Assembly: GCF_051020975.1 (NCBI RefSeq)
Contig: NC_135043.1
Location: forward strand, 4,030,001 to 4,094,000
Reading direction: 5' to 3'
Origin: Osmia lignaria lignaria
Lineage: Eukaryota > Arthropoda > Insecta > Hymenoptera > Megachilidae
Length of the DNA: 64,000 nt
Program-made: the position numbers and the translations under genes
Shown here: positions 1 through 12,476 of the stretch, piece after piece
How the letters are laid out: each line of letters opens with the position of its first letter
How positions within the stretch are numbered: position 1 is the first letter of the stretch
The notes under the pieces: generated by a model
The model's input: only the letters and a program-made list of their open reading frames with translations
What the model was told of the DNA's origin: nothing
The model's database searches: none

Positions 1-90
1 TGTCGTTTCAAATTTACCGCGTGTTACATGCATTACATAGTGGATGTCATGTTAACCGTACGCGAATAAAAATCAGCTGTTGAATCAAAT

Positions 91-670
91 ATGGCTGCTA
101 CTGTAAGAAACGGTTTGTCGGCATTCTCCAATTTCCTTTCAAAAAACACTTTAACAACATGTAATGTAGGTATAAATGTATTTATTAATGATCTAAATAT
201 GAAGTTTGTTTATATATCAAGTAATATCAAAGTATAGTTTTTGAGGTTATAACGTTACTTCGTTTAGTTTCAGCAAGTACGTGATCTTTGGATTGGTCGG
301 TGGATGACCCGTGATGTTAAACGTAGAAGATTAGCGAGAGATTATGCACCTGAAAGATTGCGATTGGTGGCAATGAAAAGAAATAATATCTTACCACCTG
401 AAATAAAGGTATTTTCTTTGTCTTTAATACATGAATGTATGAAGAGGTTAATTAGTTGATAATGACAGTAATTCTTTGTTACAGGAACTTGTTAACAAAC
501 AAATAGATGAGACAATTCCCCGCCAAACTGCATTAAGACAATTAACACCACGTTGTGCAGTAACTTCACGTCCACGTGGTGTTGTTAAGAATTGGAGATT
601 GTCAAGAATTGTGTTCCGTCATTTAGCTGATTATAATAAGTTGGCTGGTGTACAGCGCGCAATGTGGTAA
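91..670 (+). CDS. mRpS14: mitochondrial ribosomal protein S14 (uS14m)
   Basis: Small-subunit protein of the mitochondrial ribosome, homologous to bacterial S14. Three exons join in phase: 91-165, 274-408 and 485-670, giving 131 residues. The sequence shows the family signature: a basic stretch with YAPERLRL, then NNILPPE, then a C-terminal block with SRPRG, WRLSRIVFRHLAD and a final tryptophan. The first 25 residues are non-conserved and contain basic and hydroxylated residues, as expected of a mitochondrial targeting peptide (inference). The ATG at 91 is the first in frame, and its exon ends at a good GTAGGT donor. A candidate polyadenylation signal (aataaa) lies about 45 bp after the stop. 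Length and signature fit animal mRpS14, so the assignment is firm. The next gene downstream is a gustatory receptor with no functional link. Confidence 0.95.
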
Positions 671-1976
671 AATGTTTGATAACTTTTCAAAACAACTGGA
701 CATTGTGCATGTAATAAACCAAAATTTAAAATAAATAGTCAAGATATTTTACTTATATATATATATAATTTTCTTGACATTATCCTAAGCCTATTATCCC
801 TTACTGTTTTTCATCAACTTTCAAATGAAGTTGGAAATAACATTGCATTTACATTCAAAATCAATATCAACTATTTATGTACAATTATAGCTTTATTGCT
901 TTGATTACTCTGAAATTGTACATACACCTATATTTATACTTGCCGTCAGTTTATGTAGTAGTACGACAGGCGTACATGGCGCAAGTCCGAATAAACACTT
1001 CAGCTCTACTGGATCAAGAAACTTTTTACGAGTTAGTAGACATTCGTATACTCACGTAGTGAATACTTCTTTATTGTTGTTTCAATTTGAACCTGTTGCA
1101 TTAGTTATTTTAATTTGCAGGGGGAAATATCCAAGGTATGAAAATTATGATTGCTTAATTTTATATGTACCCCTGTTTCGAATTACAATAAGAATTTGTT
1201 TTTTAAAACGATATTTTATACTGTTTAGAAAGAATGATAAGAATTATTATTTGATATTTAATTTTCGTGTTAAATTTTATTTAATTATCCTGCTATTTTT
1301 TTCAATATTATGAAAGGGTATTATTTATTATTTTTAAATAACGCCGATTGCTTTTACACAATTTGCAATTCTTTTTATTTATTTAATAACAACAAACGTT
1401 GTACTAAATTATATACATTATAGACGTCGCAAATTAATAAGACTTTTTAATGGAAGCAGATTGATTCATGTTCTGGATAAACAAACGCCACCCCTTTTTC
1501 CTGAGAACATAATACACTATTAATATCGGTTGTCTTAAACGCGCGTCACCTATAATGCTTCATAAGTAATTGCTCAATATAAGCTGGATAAACGGTGTGA
1601 CTTTTATATAGTCAAAATTCATTTGTTGCGTGTTCAGGTGACATTACTGTAACACAACGAAAGCCCTGTGATTTCGAATGCGAGATGGTAAATGACTTTT
1701 AGCACGGAAAATCTGTCTCCTTCGCGTGGCAATGAAATATGAAGTGTTAGATTAAATAAATTTGAATCAATTTTAAATAAGATAACTGACCCAGTTACTA
1801 GATACTTTTCTTGCCCTTGATTGGTCAGGAGCGCCTAATTACTAGAACCCGTCAAACACGTATGCACATGTCCAACGATGGGCCCCTTAAATTAAGAAAA
1901 ATTAATACAGAAAAATTGCTCTTACAGATGTACAACATGTATCAGTATTAGTCAGAATTGAAAAGACCAATTCATA
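671..1976. other. intergenic, AT-rich
   Basis: Holds the mRpS14 3' flank and the upstream region of the first gustatory receptor. Short open frames here have no recognisable domain or splice context. A short TA run lies near 755-770. I see nothing else. Confidence 0.6.
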
Positions 1977-4900
1977 ATGTTAAAATCGAAAAGTGTCTCG
2001 AACGAAGCTATTAATAGGATTCTAAGTAAAAGAATTTGGCCTACTTTTATTTATGAAAATAATGATTACCGCCCTGAAGAATTACGACCGAAAATTATGA
2101 TCAACTTATCTTCTGGAAGACTTCGACGTGAACGAAATTATTCTAAAAATATTAACGTAAGAATTATATATTTTTGTAAAAAAAATAAATATATTTTTTT
2201 TAGTAATCATTCAATCATATTAACGTTCTTAACTTTTCTTTCAGATCACAGAAAGTTTCCACTGTGCAATTGGACCTGTTTTACGTATCGCTCAAATATT
2301 CGGTGTATTTCCGGTATCCGGAATTCGATCGTCATCACCTTCGAAACTGAAATTTAAGCCATTTTCGTTTTTAGTCATCTATGCAACTTTCGTCGGTATA
2401 ATGATATTTTTCGCAGTGATCATATCGGTGATCCATATGATTAAAATGATAAATTCTGAATCGTTTCAGAGAGACGGTAAGAAATTACATTATGAACAAT
2501 TTTTATTGATGTAAATATATATCTAATTTTAAAGTTATAACTTGACCCGCTTGCATAAGATGCCCTATATAGAGAGAAAGTGATGATATCCTGGCCCCCT
2601 CATAGTTAACATATTTTATTTGCTCGTGTAGCCTACGATAAAGAATGACAAGATAAAGCGAATGACAAGATTATGTTTCAGGTGGGATAGCAGCAGCAAC
2701 AATTGGTGCAGTATTCTATGGGAACAGTCTGCTGGGCACGATTTTATTTTTCTGGCTCTCATTCCATTGGAGATCTCTCCAATGCGAATGGAGGGCTATG
2801 GAAAAATATATAGACAGGTCGATATCACAATTGTTCCTAGATTCATGCCTTGCTAATTGCGCTATTTGCGCTTCATCAGTATGCACGCAAACTTAAATAC
2901 TTACTAATCGTCGTTGCACTCAAATGTCAGAATAATTACAATAATTTATTTTGATGTGTAAACGCCACAGATTACGATCATCTTCGATGAAATAATTGTA
3001 CAACATCGAGCACGGTAGAATTCCCTAGGGGAAATACGGATGCCCTCCCTTTTTCCTGTGGGTTTTCACGGATTCCGGGGTTCAGAGTTACTGGCTTTCG
3101 CCGTAGGCCTCCCCTTCGCCGGTACCCGGCTACCCGAGTCCCCAGTCCTCTTCCGAGGATTTCCCTTTCCAGGATTCCTGTTCATCCCCGGCCGCGGTCC
3201 CGAGAAAAGTGACAATGCGGGAGAGGTGGTCCCATATACAATAAAAGCTGGATAAGTGCAAGAAAAGATTGGTTGGATAAATGCAAGGTGACTATTCTTT
3301 CCACGTCCGGGGATCCCTCTTGGTGATCCGAGACGCTCAACGAGGAAGCCGTGTAATATAATCCGAACTGCAATATCGGTGTGACTAATAATCAATTCAA
3401 TGATGAAACTTTTTTATTTTTGACTTTTTCTTAATGAAACTTTTACTAACGCATTTGTGAGATTATTTCTGATTAAAATGAGACCAAACGCGACATAGTT
3501 TGAATTATATTTACACAAAGTACAAAAACACTTTTGCTCTTATTAAAATAATAATAAAAGGATAATGAAAAAGATCAATTAAGGTTGCAACACATAGAAT
3601 CGAAACCTCGCCTCGGCTGGATACATGGAATGTTGGGTCCCAATCTCTCTTGCACCTATCCAGCGCACATATACTGTATACAGGGGGTTGTTCGACAACA
3701 GGTGGGCAATATTTTAAGGGGTGATTCTAGGGATCAAAATAAGACGAAAATCAAGAATAACGAAATAGCGTTTATGGCTTTGTTTTCCAGTTATTAACGT
3801 TTAAAAATTCGAGTAAAAAGCGCCAGAAACCTGCAATCCGCTCAGCACCGACTACCGAACGTCACGTCAGCAGGGGTCGGTACAGTCATAACCAAGAATC
3901 GTTGAATAGTAGATACTTACCTCGTGCTATTCTGTTTCTCGGTACTGCAGTATTCGGTTTCGATTCTTGGTTCTGACTGTACCGACCCCTGTCGACGTGA
4001 CGTTCGGTCGTCGGTGCTGAGCGGATTGCAGGTTTCTGGCGCTTTTTACTCGAATATTTAATTTATTTCCAGTTAATAACTGGAAAACAAAGCCGTAAAC
4101 GCTATTTCGTTATTCTTGATTTTCGTCATATTTTGATCCCTAAAATCACCCTTTAAAATATTGTCCACCTGTTGTCGAACACCCTGTATATGTATATGTC
4201 TGAGGCTTCCCTCCGCCGCCCACTTACGGCGGAAAGTTTGAATTTGATATTTACTTAGTCATTCATGCTTTCCAATTACATACTAAATATTATAATATTA
4301 ATTCCATTAAATTCAACTAGATATAATTTTGATTTGCTTTTTATTCACAGTAATTCGACGGAAATCCCACATCTTCGATGGAAATTCGTCTTGATAAGTT
4401 CCGCGATTATACTGTTAGCTCTCATCGAACATGTTCTAAGTGTTGTGAACAATGTCGCAGAGTACGAATGGGGCAGTTCGAATTCGACATTTCGTAACTT
4501 CTTGGAACTGTACAGCTTACGATCGCATTCGTTTATTTTTGACACACGTAATATTGATTAGTTATTAATTTTTGTACTGTATTCACATTTTGTGACATCA
4601 TTTTTCTGTTTTCAGTGGAGTACAATTTTACCCTTGGCTTATTTATCTTCGTTGTCAGCAAGACAGCAACTTTTGTATGGAATTTTACAGATCTCTTTAT
4701 TATACTGGTAATAAAATAATGGTATAAGGAGCAGAGGAAAATATTACTGATACTGCATAATTTTATTTTAGGTTGCCACTGGTTTAGCCGAAAGATACAA
4801 ATCATTGAATAAAAGACTGGCAATTACAGTGACGAAATGTCGAACTAGATTCGACTGGCATGAACTTCGCGAAGATTATGCAGCATTGAGTTCTGTTGTA

Positions 4901-5565
4901 AAGAAAGTGGATCAACATGTTTCACCTATTATTCTTTTATCTTTTGCGAATAATCTTTATTTTATTTGTCTGCAACTACTGTACGGTATATCGTATGTAT
5001 TATTTACTTTTTTTTTTTACATAATATTACTTATTAATGTAAGAATCACGATCAATCTTGTGTTTTTAATACCAGAGCAAACGATGACAACATTCTCGGT
5101 ACAATTTACTTTTTTGGTTCCTTTGCATTTCTTATTGGTCGTGCATGTGCTGTTACTTTACTTACTGCTAGAATACACGACCAAAGCAGGAAGGCATTAC
5201 CTTTCTTGTATAGTTGTTCAGCGTCAACTTACAACATCGAGGTGATTTTAAATATTTACATAATTATTGAATTGTTGATGGAATGAGGTTTCTTTTTTTA
5301 TTTTCGAATAATGTGAAAAATATTTTTACAGACTCAGAGACTGCAATATCAACTCGCCACAGACGATGTAACTCTGACAGGATTACGTTTCTTCTCAATT
5401 ACAAGGAACTTCATGCTTGCAGTAAATTCATATCCATATCATATTGATTACATGAAACATATGTTTCATATGATTTGCTTAACAAAAAACATGTATTTGT
5501 AGATAGTTGGTGCAATTACCACTTACGAAGTTGTACTTCTCCAGTTTATGGGCAAAGTTAAATAG
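1977..5565 (+). CDS. Gr64f-like: sugar-type gustatory receptor (Gr64f-like), 458 aa
   Basis: Seven-transmembrane insect chemoreceptor of the sugar-receptor clade (Gr5a/Gr64 family), expected in the dendritic membrane of taste neurons as a ligand-gated channel subunit. Nine exons join in phase: 1977-2156, 2245-2476, 2682-2817, 4351-4547, 4616-4707, 4772-4992, 5076-5241, 5332-5421 and 5503-5565. Visible features are the N-terminal FHCAIGPVLRIAQIFGVFPVSG motif region encoded at about 2257-2325, several hydrophobic segments, and the C-terminal gustatory-receptor signature TYEVVLLQF just before the stop. Length is normal for the family. The third intron (2818-4350) is bloated by repeats, including a 506-bp foldback element. 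It converges on a second receptor of the same clade (6957-10183, minus); exon phases in the C-terminal half match between the two, indicating an ancient duplication. Hymenoptera typically keep two such receptors (Gr1 and Gr2); I cannot tell which this is. Confidence 0.92.
3030..3365. repeat. GC-rich repeat-like patch in receptor intron
   Basis: A roughly 330-bp GC-rich island inside an otherwise AT-rich intron of the first sugar receptor. Part of it (about 3232-3290, with ctggataagtgcaag) recurs in inverted orientation at about 3615-3675, as if the two ends belong to one inserted element. The short open frames on both strands look like a composition effect. It is probably a transposable-element fragment; I do not recognise the family. 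Confidence 0.45.
3681..4186. mobile_element. foldback/MITE element, copy 1 (506 bp)
   Basis: Nearly the whole element is an inverted repeat. The left arm starts cagggggttgttcgacaaca and the right arm ends with the complement, tgttgtcgaacaccctg; arms are about 230 bp around a short unpaired centre. TA dinucleotides flank both ends, as for Tc1/mariner-type insertion. It has no coding capacity. A second copy lies at 11982-12476. It sits in the third intron of the plus-strand sugar receptor. Confidence 0.85.
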
Positions 5566-6956
5566 GTAATTTTAATATGTTTTTAACTACGTATTTAATA
5601 GTTGTTATAATATAACTGATGACCTCTTTGACAAAATGCTTTGTACATTTGTTCTATTTATAATTATAATATGAAATGTTTTACTAATTGTCATTTTTTA
5701 TTTTCACTACAAATGACAATGTTTCTGTCACAATTTCACATATTTCAGAACACCAATTTTAATAAGCATCAAACGGTTACATGTATTTGATTTACTAAAC
5801 AAAGTCTACTCTTTATATTTGATAAAAAAATACAAAGCTAACAAAGTATGCAACTATTTTAGTTATCCTTTTATTTTATTTTGTAACTAAATTTCCATGT
5901 CTGGAATTTACACTTGACATTGGTAGAAAGAGAAGAAGAGTAGTTATAAGTGCTTCTTCGTGAAGGAGTTAATTAATGGCCAAAATTATCGTAAAGTATC
6001 CAGCGAGTAGGACTATAACAAAAAGACAGATTGATAAGTGAAATAACAACGCTTACATTTCTTATCAATAAATATATGTAACGATTACATAAAGAGGTCT
6101 TATTAACAACGAAAGATTGTATTATTGTATATAATCAACAACAAGTTTTACAAACAATCATTTTTGTAAACTGGTTTAACATTCTCTCTAAGCTGTGCGC
6201 ACGCGCGAACATGTAGATGCGCATGCGTGTGAGTATTCCCGCCCATATAGAATTTTATTGAGTATTATTTATAATTCTGTGCTTGGAAGAATAATACGTG
6301 GAAAAAAGTAAAGAAAACGTTGTACCGACCCCATTTATACGAAGTGTCGGTTTTATATGGTTTCTTTTTGTGTAAAAAATTGATAATCGCCGAAATGAAA
6401 TTTCCTTACCCCTGTCAGTATGGTAACCCGCCTTACACCTTTGCAAAGAGTGGTACAGGTAGTATTCAGGGGTTTTATATAGAGTATCACGTGATTACAG
6501 GCGATACATTAAAAAGATTACTATTTATACAAAAAACAAACATGCAGTAAGACTTAATTACAGGTATGTACAATGCTTACTATCTCCCTCTCTTCTTCTA
6601 CTTACGGAGCCCTTTGCAACTTCTTCCTCTTTCAACTAGAGAAATTTGCAGAATTCTTGATACACAATAAATGATGTATTATAAAATGTACATATTGTTA
6701 CAAGTATCACTGTAATTTATTTTCAAACGAAACTTACATTTCACATTAATGTACAGCGAGCTATACTAGAGGCAATGGAATGAATCAGATAGCACTTTAT
6801 GTACAGCAGCTTAGACAGAAAGCACTAATAATTTGTTGTTGTTATGTACAATAAGTACATTATGTACGATATAGAAGCAGATGAAAAATTTCTACAAAAT
6901 TAATAAACTGGAGGAGAAATTCTTACAAGCTTTTCGAGAAATGTTAGAACAAGCGA
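5566..6956. other. intergenic between convergent sugar receptors
   Basis: 3' flanks of both receptor genes. AT-rich, with a short stretch of alternating purine-pyrimidine (gtgcgcacgcgcgaacatg) near 6196. No gene seen. Confidence 0.6.
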
Positions 6957-9900
6957 CTACTTCACCTCACACACTTTCGTGCTGTTCATTGTGTCATTTT
7001 GCTGGACGGAATTGAACTGGACAAGAACTAATTCGTAGGTAACTATAGTTCCTGCGACCTGGAACACAATTAAGTGCAAAGTCTATAATATATTTTATAC
7101 TTAATATTTTATACGTACAGTTAACACTAGACTTCTGGTCACTGAGAAGAACTTCATCCCAGTCAAACAAATGCTGTCTGTTGTCACTTGGGAAAGGAAT
7201 CTCATCACCTACGGAAATTATTTACATTATTTTTATTGTTAATAATCTCAATTTTAATGCATAGCCTGGCAGAAGAGTAGTCAAGTATGTAGAATAATAG
7301 ACCGGTTCCCGCCTATTTTTCGAGAGTCCACGAAGTTTCACGAAGTTTCACGAAGTTCCCCGAAGAGAACCCCGAAGAAAGGCAACCAGACGAACACATG
7401 TGTATTGCAGCAGTATGAATAACGATGTCGACGTGTATGTATGTACATACATACAGATGCATTCTTTTTCTTTTGTTTTTCGTCAGTTATGAATCACAAA
7501 ATGCATAGATATATCAGTTATAATTAACAATGATAAAAATTGGAATATTTTTTACCAGGAGGTCTAAAATTGAATGAAACTGAGGAAAATTACTTCTGTC
7601 GAGAAGCTGCTACCGGAAACGCTGTATAAAATTGGAGCCGGAAGCAAGGATTCGTCGTGAATTGACGCGGCACACAATGAAACCACCATCGTCCTCGCCA
7701 ATAGGAATCCAAAAGAGAAGCCAAAGTAAATTTTCTCAATGATACCTCGCATAGGACTGTGTGAACATTAAATATTTATTTAAAAGGTATGATATATAAA
7801 TTTATAAAATAATTGTACATACTTGAAAGAGAAAAGCAGCTGTATACAAATGAAATAAAGATCGGTGGCGAAAGATAAAAGAACCATCATCGAGATATGG
7901 GAATCCAATTGTCTCGTCAAGTTTGCCAAGCGGTTATAATCACTTCTTGCTTCAGCCCACCACCATTCCGGCATCGCCTTAACAATGAAATGACACTAAC
8001 GACCAATATTTTCAATTAAAATTAGCGATAACAAGTTAATACATTGTCATCAAAAAATATCCTTACCTTTCCTCTTATGGAATATAACCGACTATTTAAT
8101 TGACGAAATTGATCTGCTAAAGCTATACTGATGAGAATTAGAAACAAATCGACGAAGTTCCATGAGAATGTACTCAAAATGTTAATTATATCAATCAGTA
8201 TACCTTTCCATAAGCTATATGAAATTCGTGAAAATATCTGTGCAAAAATAAAAATGTTCTTTAGTTAGAGACTAATTAAAAGTGGAGGCATCAAGCTCAC
8301 TTGAGGGAATTGAGACTGGAAATAAACGCCAATAATATCTGGATCTCCACGAAATTGAGCGCATTCTTTGGCCCTTATGTAACCATGCAGGATTGAGAAA
8401 CTATGCTCCACTGCAACAGAGTAATTTGTTAATTATTATCGATACAATATTAATTGTGGATGATACTCACCTAAGGCAACTATCATCACGACTATAGTTA
8501 TGATTTTGAATTTCGCGGACAAAGTTGTATTGGAAAGTTTCCTATGTCTTGTTGACAGTTCCTTTTCAAGTTTATCCCAAGTTATCATTAAAGAAGGCCA
8601 TTGCATGGCAAGTTTTAAAAAAAGAAAGGTCGCAATCAAGTTGGTTCCATTGAAAACTAAGTTAGCTTGCGAACAAAAAATAATATCATATTATTATTTG
8701 TATGAAATAGTATTAAGAAAGGCAACTCTTGAACAATTTTAAAGTGATTTTTACAAATCAATTGTTAAAGTGTGACATTTTTTTTTGTATGTATCTTACT
8801 CATTTTTGTTGAAAGTATTCCTGTTGAACTTATTCCTGTTATCCTCAGAACATTGAAAATTGTCATCATCGACGAACCAAGAAATGAAATTGCACAGTAT
8901 ATGAATTTCGGACTACGCCAAGTGAACCTAATTAAACAAAAATTAATTGTTTTTTAAATTTTTAAAATCTGGAATTTTAGAATTCAAAAATTCCAGAATT
9001 TTTGAATCTTGGAATATTAGAATGATGTGGGAGTAGGGCCGATCCCATTTTAGGGGGGTGTCGGGTTCTCTTAACCCCTTCATAGTTGATCATTGCCTGC
9101 GTTTCTACCAAAGTGCCTAAGTTTCCGTTACGCTATATCATTATTTTATTAAATTTACCTGAGATGTGATGCATTAGGAGAATTAACGCCAGTCACCGGA
9201 AACAAGGAAAAGCACTGGGCCAACATAATTATAGGCCTCATGGATGCATGCAAACTGTCAGTTTCTGGATTGAAAGTACTGGTAGGAGGTACTGCTGGTC
9301 CGGACACTAAAATTTTATAATATACACTCTAAAATAATTGACACTTTACATCACCCCTAACAACTTACTTTTGGCAATTTTCGGTTTCAAACTGTCCAAT
9401 GTACTAAACTCCAAGTTACTTCCGGACGATCTGAAAATTATATTATTAATCAAAACCACCATAATTAACACTCATCACTATAATGGCCGCTTTCATGTAT
9501 TCGCGATTCGTTCATTTTTATTAAGAAACGAACGCGTAAACTGTGAAATGAATTTTAATGATTCTATGGTGAATATAAATGATAAATTTTACCCGTGGAG
9601 TGTCGTGATCAACAGTGTGCACGGCACAAGACCGCATGGCGAACGGAAGATAAACTCATTACGTCAGAGTTTTATTCTGCGTCGAGGAAAAAGGGTGGAG
9701 GATACTTTATAGACAGCGGAAACTCAATAAATGTTCACTTGAACTACCACTGGAGGACTACTCGTCCTGTTAGATATATTACTATTTAACAGGTGTAAAA
9801 ATTCATAGTGGAAGATCATTTTTTATTGCTTTTTAATAGTAGGAAAATCGATTAGTTAATAATAGTATATGTTTGAGATTTTTAGTTGTAGATTTAATTT

Positions 9901-10183
9901 CTTTCAAAAAATTACCATTATAAAATTATCCAAATCTTCAATTAAATCTTAAATTAGTATATATTCTACTAATTCCACTGGGCCTGCTACCTTATGTATA
10001 TTTTATTAATTAATAGATTACAGGCACAAAAACAAGTGTATACAAAATTGGTTTTGTTCAAAATGAAATTTTGTTGAGTACATACCCGACATTGATTGAT
10101 AATATCTTCGGACTTTTCACCTCCGACAAATTTAAAGGCCGCATTCTGGTTAATGCTTCTGCTATACTATCGTAATCCGACAT
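6957..10183 (-). CDS. Gr64f-like: sugar-type gustatory receptor (Gr64f-like), 473 aa
   Basis: Second sugar-clade gustatory receptor. Eleven exons on the minus strand join in phase: 10183-10086, 9430-9369, 9306-9159, 8927-8800, 8665-8471, 8410-8301, 8237-8067, 7977-7823, 7756-7594, 7208-7119 and 7058-6957. Recognisable blocks include MRPIIMLAQCFSLFPVTGV (third exon), FNGTNLIATFLFLKLAMQWPSLM (fifth exon), the HDESLLPAP loop and the family C-terminal signature TYELVLVQF. A hydrophilic tail follows that signature, with NDT and NST sequons. The conserved exon of 90 bp and the preceding exon of about 165 bp match the neighbouring plus-strand receptor, supporting common descent. The start is the first ATG of an exon whose donor phase fits the next exon; the first two exons are poorly conserved in the family, so the N-terminus is the least certain part. 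The two proteins could act as co-receptors, as sugar GRs often do (family knowledge). Confidence 0.92.
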
Positions 10184-10220
10184 TTTATTCCCACCATTCT
10201 AATTCCTCTCTTAATATGTA

Positions 10221-10403
10221 TTAACACGCTCGCTGCCAAGCCCAAGAAGTCAGTCGCTGCGTGCCGCAATGTACAAATTTCATTGATCCAACCCGCGATA
10301 TCGCGTGATCGAAGTTTTATCATCGACCCTCAAGCACGCGATACCGCGTGATCAGACTTCAAACAACTGACCATATTGAATCTTGCGGCAGCGAAAGTGT
10401 TAA
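10221..10403. mobile_element. TTAA-flanked MITE candidate
   Basis: TTAA at 10221 and at 10400-10403 bracket a segment with inverted ends: cacgctcgctgcc on the left and ggcagcgaaagtg on the right. Inside are two direct copies of a motif close to cgcgataYcgcgtgatc (about 10289 and 10338). TTAA target duplication with short inverted ends is typical of piggyBac-type elements. There is no coding capacity. It lies 38 bp upstream of the start codon of the minus-strand sugar receptor. Confidence 0.6.
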
Positions 10404-11981
10404 TTTCATATTAATTGAATTTCAATTTTTAAAAAAATTATTGCGATAATATGGGGCGAAAAATTACGCGGGAAGTACAGTTTTCTCCGTTGGAAAACGC
10501 GTCAGGAAACGAACTGAAAGATATACGACGTGCCTGCACAAGATATATATTCTATTGTTTATATAGCGCGTATATAAACTAATGACGGCGAAATAACAGA
10601 TATGCACTACTGTGTATAGATTTACACACGAGCGAACATTTGACATACTTGACGCAAATGGTGCTCAATGAACGAAGGTACTCAACTGTAGGATTTTTTT
10701 TATTCAATGTCTCAAGTATATTGTTTAGCGTTTCTTCTGTTCATTTCTAATGGAGATAATATCTATTTTAACGTTTTTCATGAAAAAAGGATTAGAAGTT
10801 AAATGGAGGGTGATGTGATTGATGTACAAATAAGAGAATGTCGATCAATTCTCATGGAACAAGGAAACCCTTTTTATTGGAAGATAATTTAGTTCTAGTT
10901 AGATATTCAAGAAATTGCTATTGGATTTATTATTTTACAAACTCTGTAACAATTAATATAACAATTATAGTCGTTAATTTGTTATAAGCTTGATGTGGAA
11001 AATCAATGCTACGAAGCTTCAACTTTCTTGGATTTCCATATTTCATGCGTAATATAATAGCGTGTATATGTGCTATCGTACTATCTAACAGTTCTGACAC
11101 TTGCTATATTTCACACTGTCACTTGATTTATAAGGGTTTGTAAAAATAGTGTTTATCGCATATTACAGGCTACTTCAGAGAAACGATAAACACCGCATCC
11201 CATGAATTTTCTAAGAAATTATTAAAATAATTATTGCAATATTTGAGATAATATTTAGAAATAGCAGCAAGTAATAAATATCAGATATTGGAATTCATTT
11301 CTTCAAAAACTAAAAAAAAATGCAGATTATATAAAAATAATAAGAATCAGAGTCAATGATAGTTTTGTCCAGTGTTTAATGATGTTTATTCATTGTGATA
11401 TGTAACCTCGACACTTCAGTCTCTTTCGTAGCCAGTACCGTTTCATATACGTTGACAAACGACAACCTGACAGACTATGCAAACAGAATTTTTCCATTGT
11501 CACACCGTTTGCATTTGTTCCGATGAAAAGGGGGTGCATATGTGGATCTTGTTTCATAATTCCGACCCACTTCCCTTTGTAACCGTGGAAACCGATATGT
11601 CCTTCATATCAGATATTATATCGTTCAACGAAACCATCCGGTTATGTCATGATAACGATAATAGATCCTTTATTATATACAGGATGTTTCAGAAGTTAAC
11701 GCATTGCCTCTTATATCCTTGTCTAATTGCGCATGCGCATTGACTCATTGACCTGCGCAACATTGCGCGCAAATACATATTCTAAAAACTTTTACAGGAG
11801 AAAATATAATAGCTTCACGATTCCCGAAAGTTGCGGTCTCTTAACAAAAGATAAACTATGTATATAATTAAAGAATTGAATATTAAATTATATATAATCA
11901 CGTACTGAATATAATATTGTGGATATTAATTGTGTGCGCACATTTATTCTACTACCGCGCATGCGCAATCAGAGGTACATA
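10404..11981. other. intergenic, AT-rich
   Basis: No gene recognised. A short terminal-like motif (tatacaggatgtttcagaagttaac, about 11678) resembles the end of a transposable element. A nearby segment at about 11730-11775 is rich in gcgcatgcgc-type words. Confidence 0.5.
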
Positions 11982-12476
11982 CAGGGTGTTCGACAACAGG
12001 TGGGCAATATTTTAAGGGGTGATTTTAGGGATCAAGATAAGACGAAAATCAAGAATAACGAAATAGCATTTACGGCTTTGCTTTCCAGTTATTAACGTTT
12101 AAAAATTCGAGTAAAAAGCGCCAGAAACCTGCAATCCACTCAGCACCGACGACCGAACGTCACGTCAGCAGGGGTCGGTATAGTCATAACCAAGAATCGT
12201 TGAATAGTAGAAACTTACCTCGTGCTATTCTGTTTCTCGGTACTGCAGTACTCGGTTTCGATTCTTGGTTATGACTGTACCGACCCCTGCCGACATGACG
12301 TTCGGTCGTCGGTGCTGAGCGGATTGCAGGTTTCTGGCGCTTTTTACTCGAATTTTTAAACGTTAATAACTGGAAAACAAAACCGTAAACGCTATTTCGT
12401 TATTCTTGATTTTCGTCTTATTTTCATCCCTAGAATCACCTCTTAAAATATTGCCCACCTGTTGTCGAACACCCTG
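11982..12476. mobile_element. foldback/MITE element, copy 2 (495 bp)
   Basis: Second copy of the foldback family at 3681-4186, closely similar throughout. It starts cagggtgttcgacaacaggt and ends with the inverse complement, flanked by TA on both sides. The long arms pair almost end to end around a spacer containing cctcgtgctattctg. No open frame. Confidence 0.88.

Noticed and set aside
3066..3395. 109-codon minus-strand frame in the receptor intron
   Set aside because: Lies in a GC-rich repeat patch, has no family resemblance, and overlaps open frames in other phases.
6180..6240. Alternating purine-pyrimidine tract suggestive of Z-DNA
   Set aside because: Too short and imperfect to support a specific claim.
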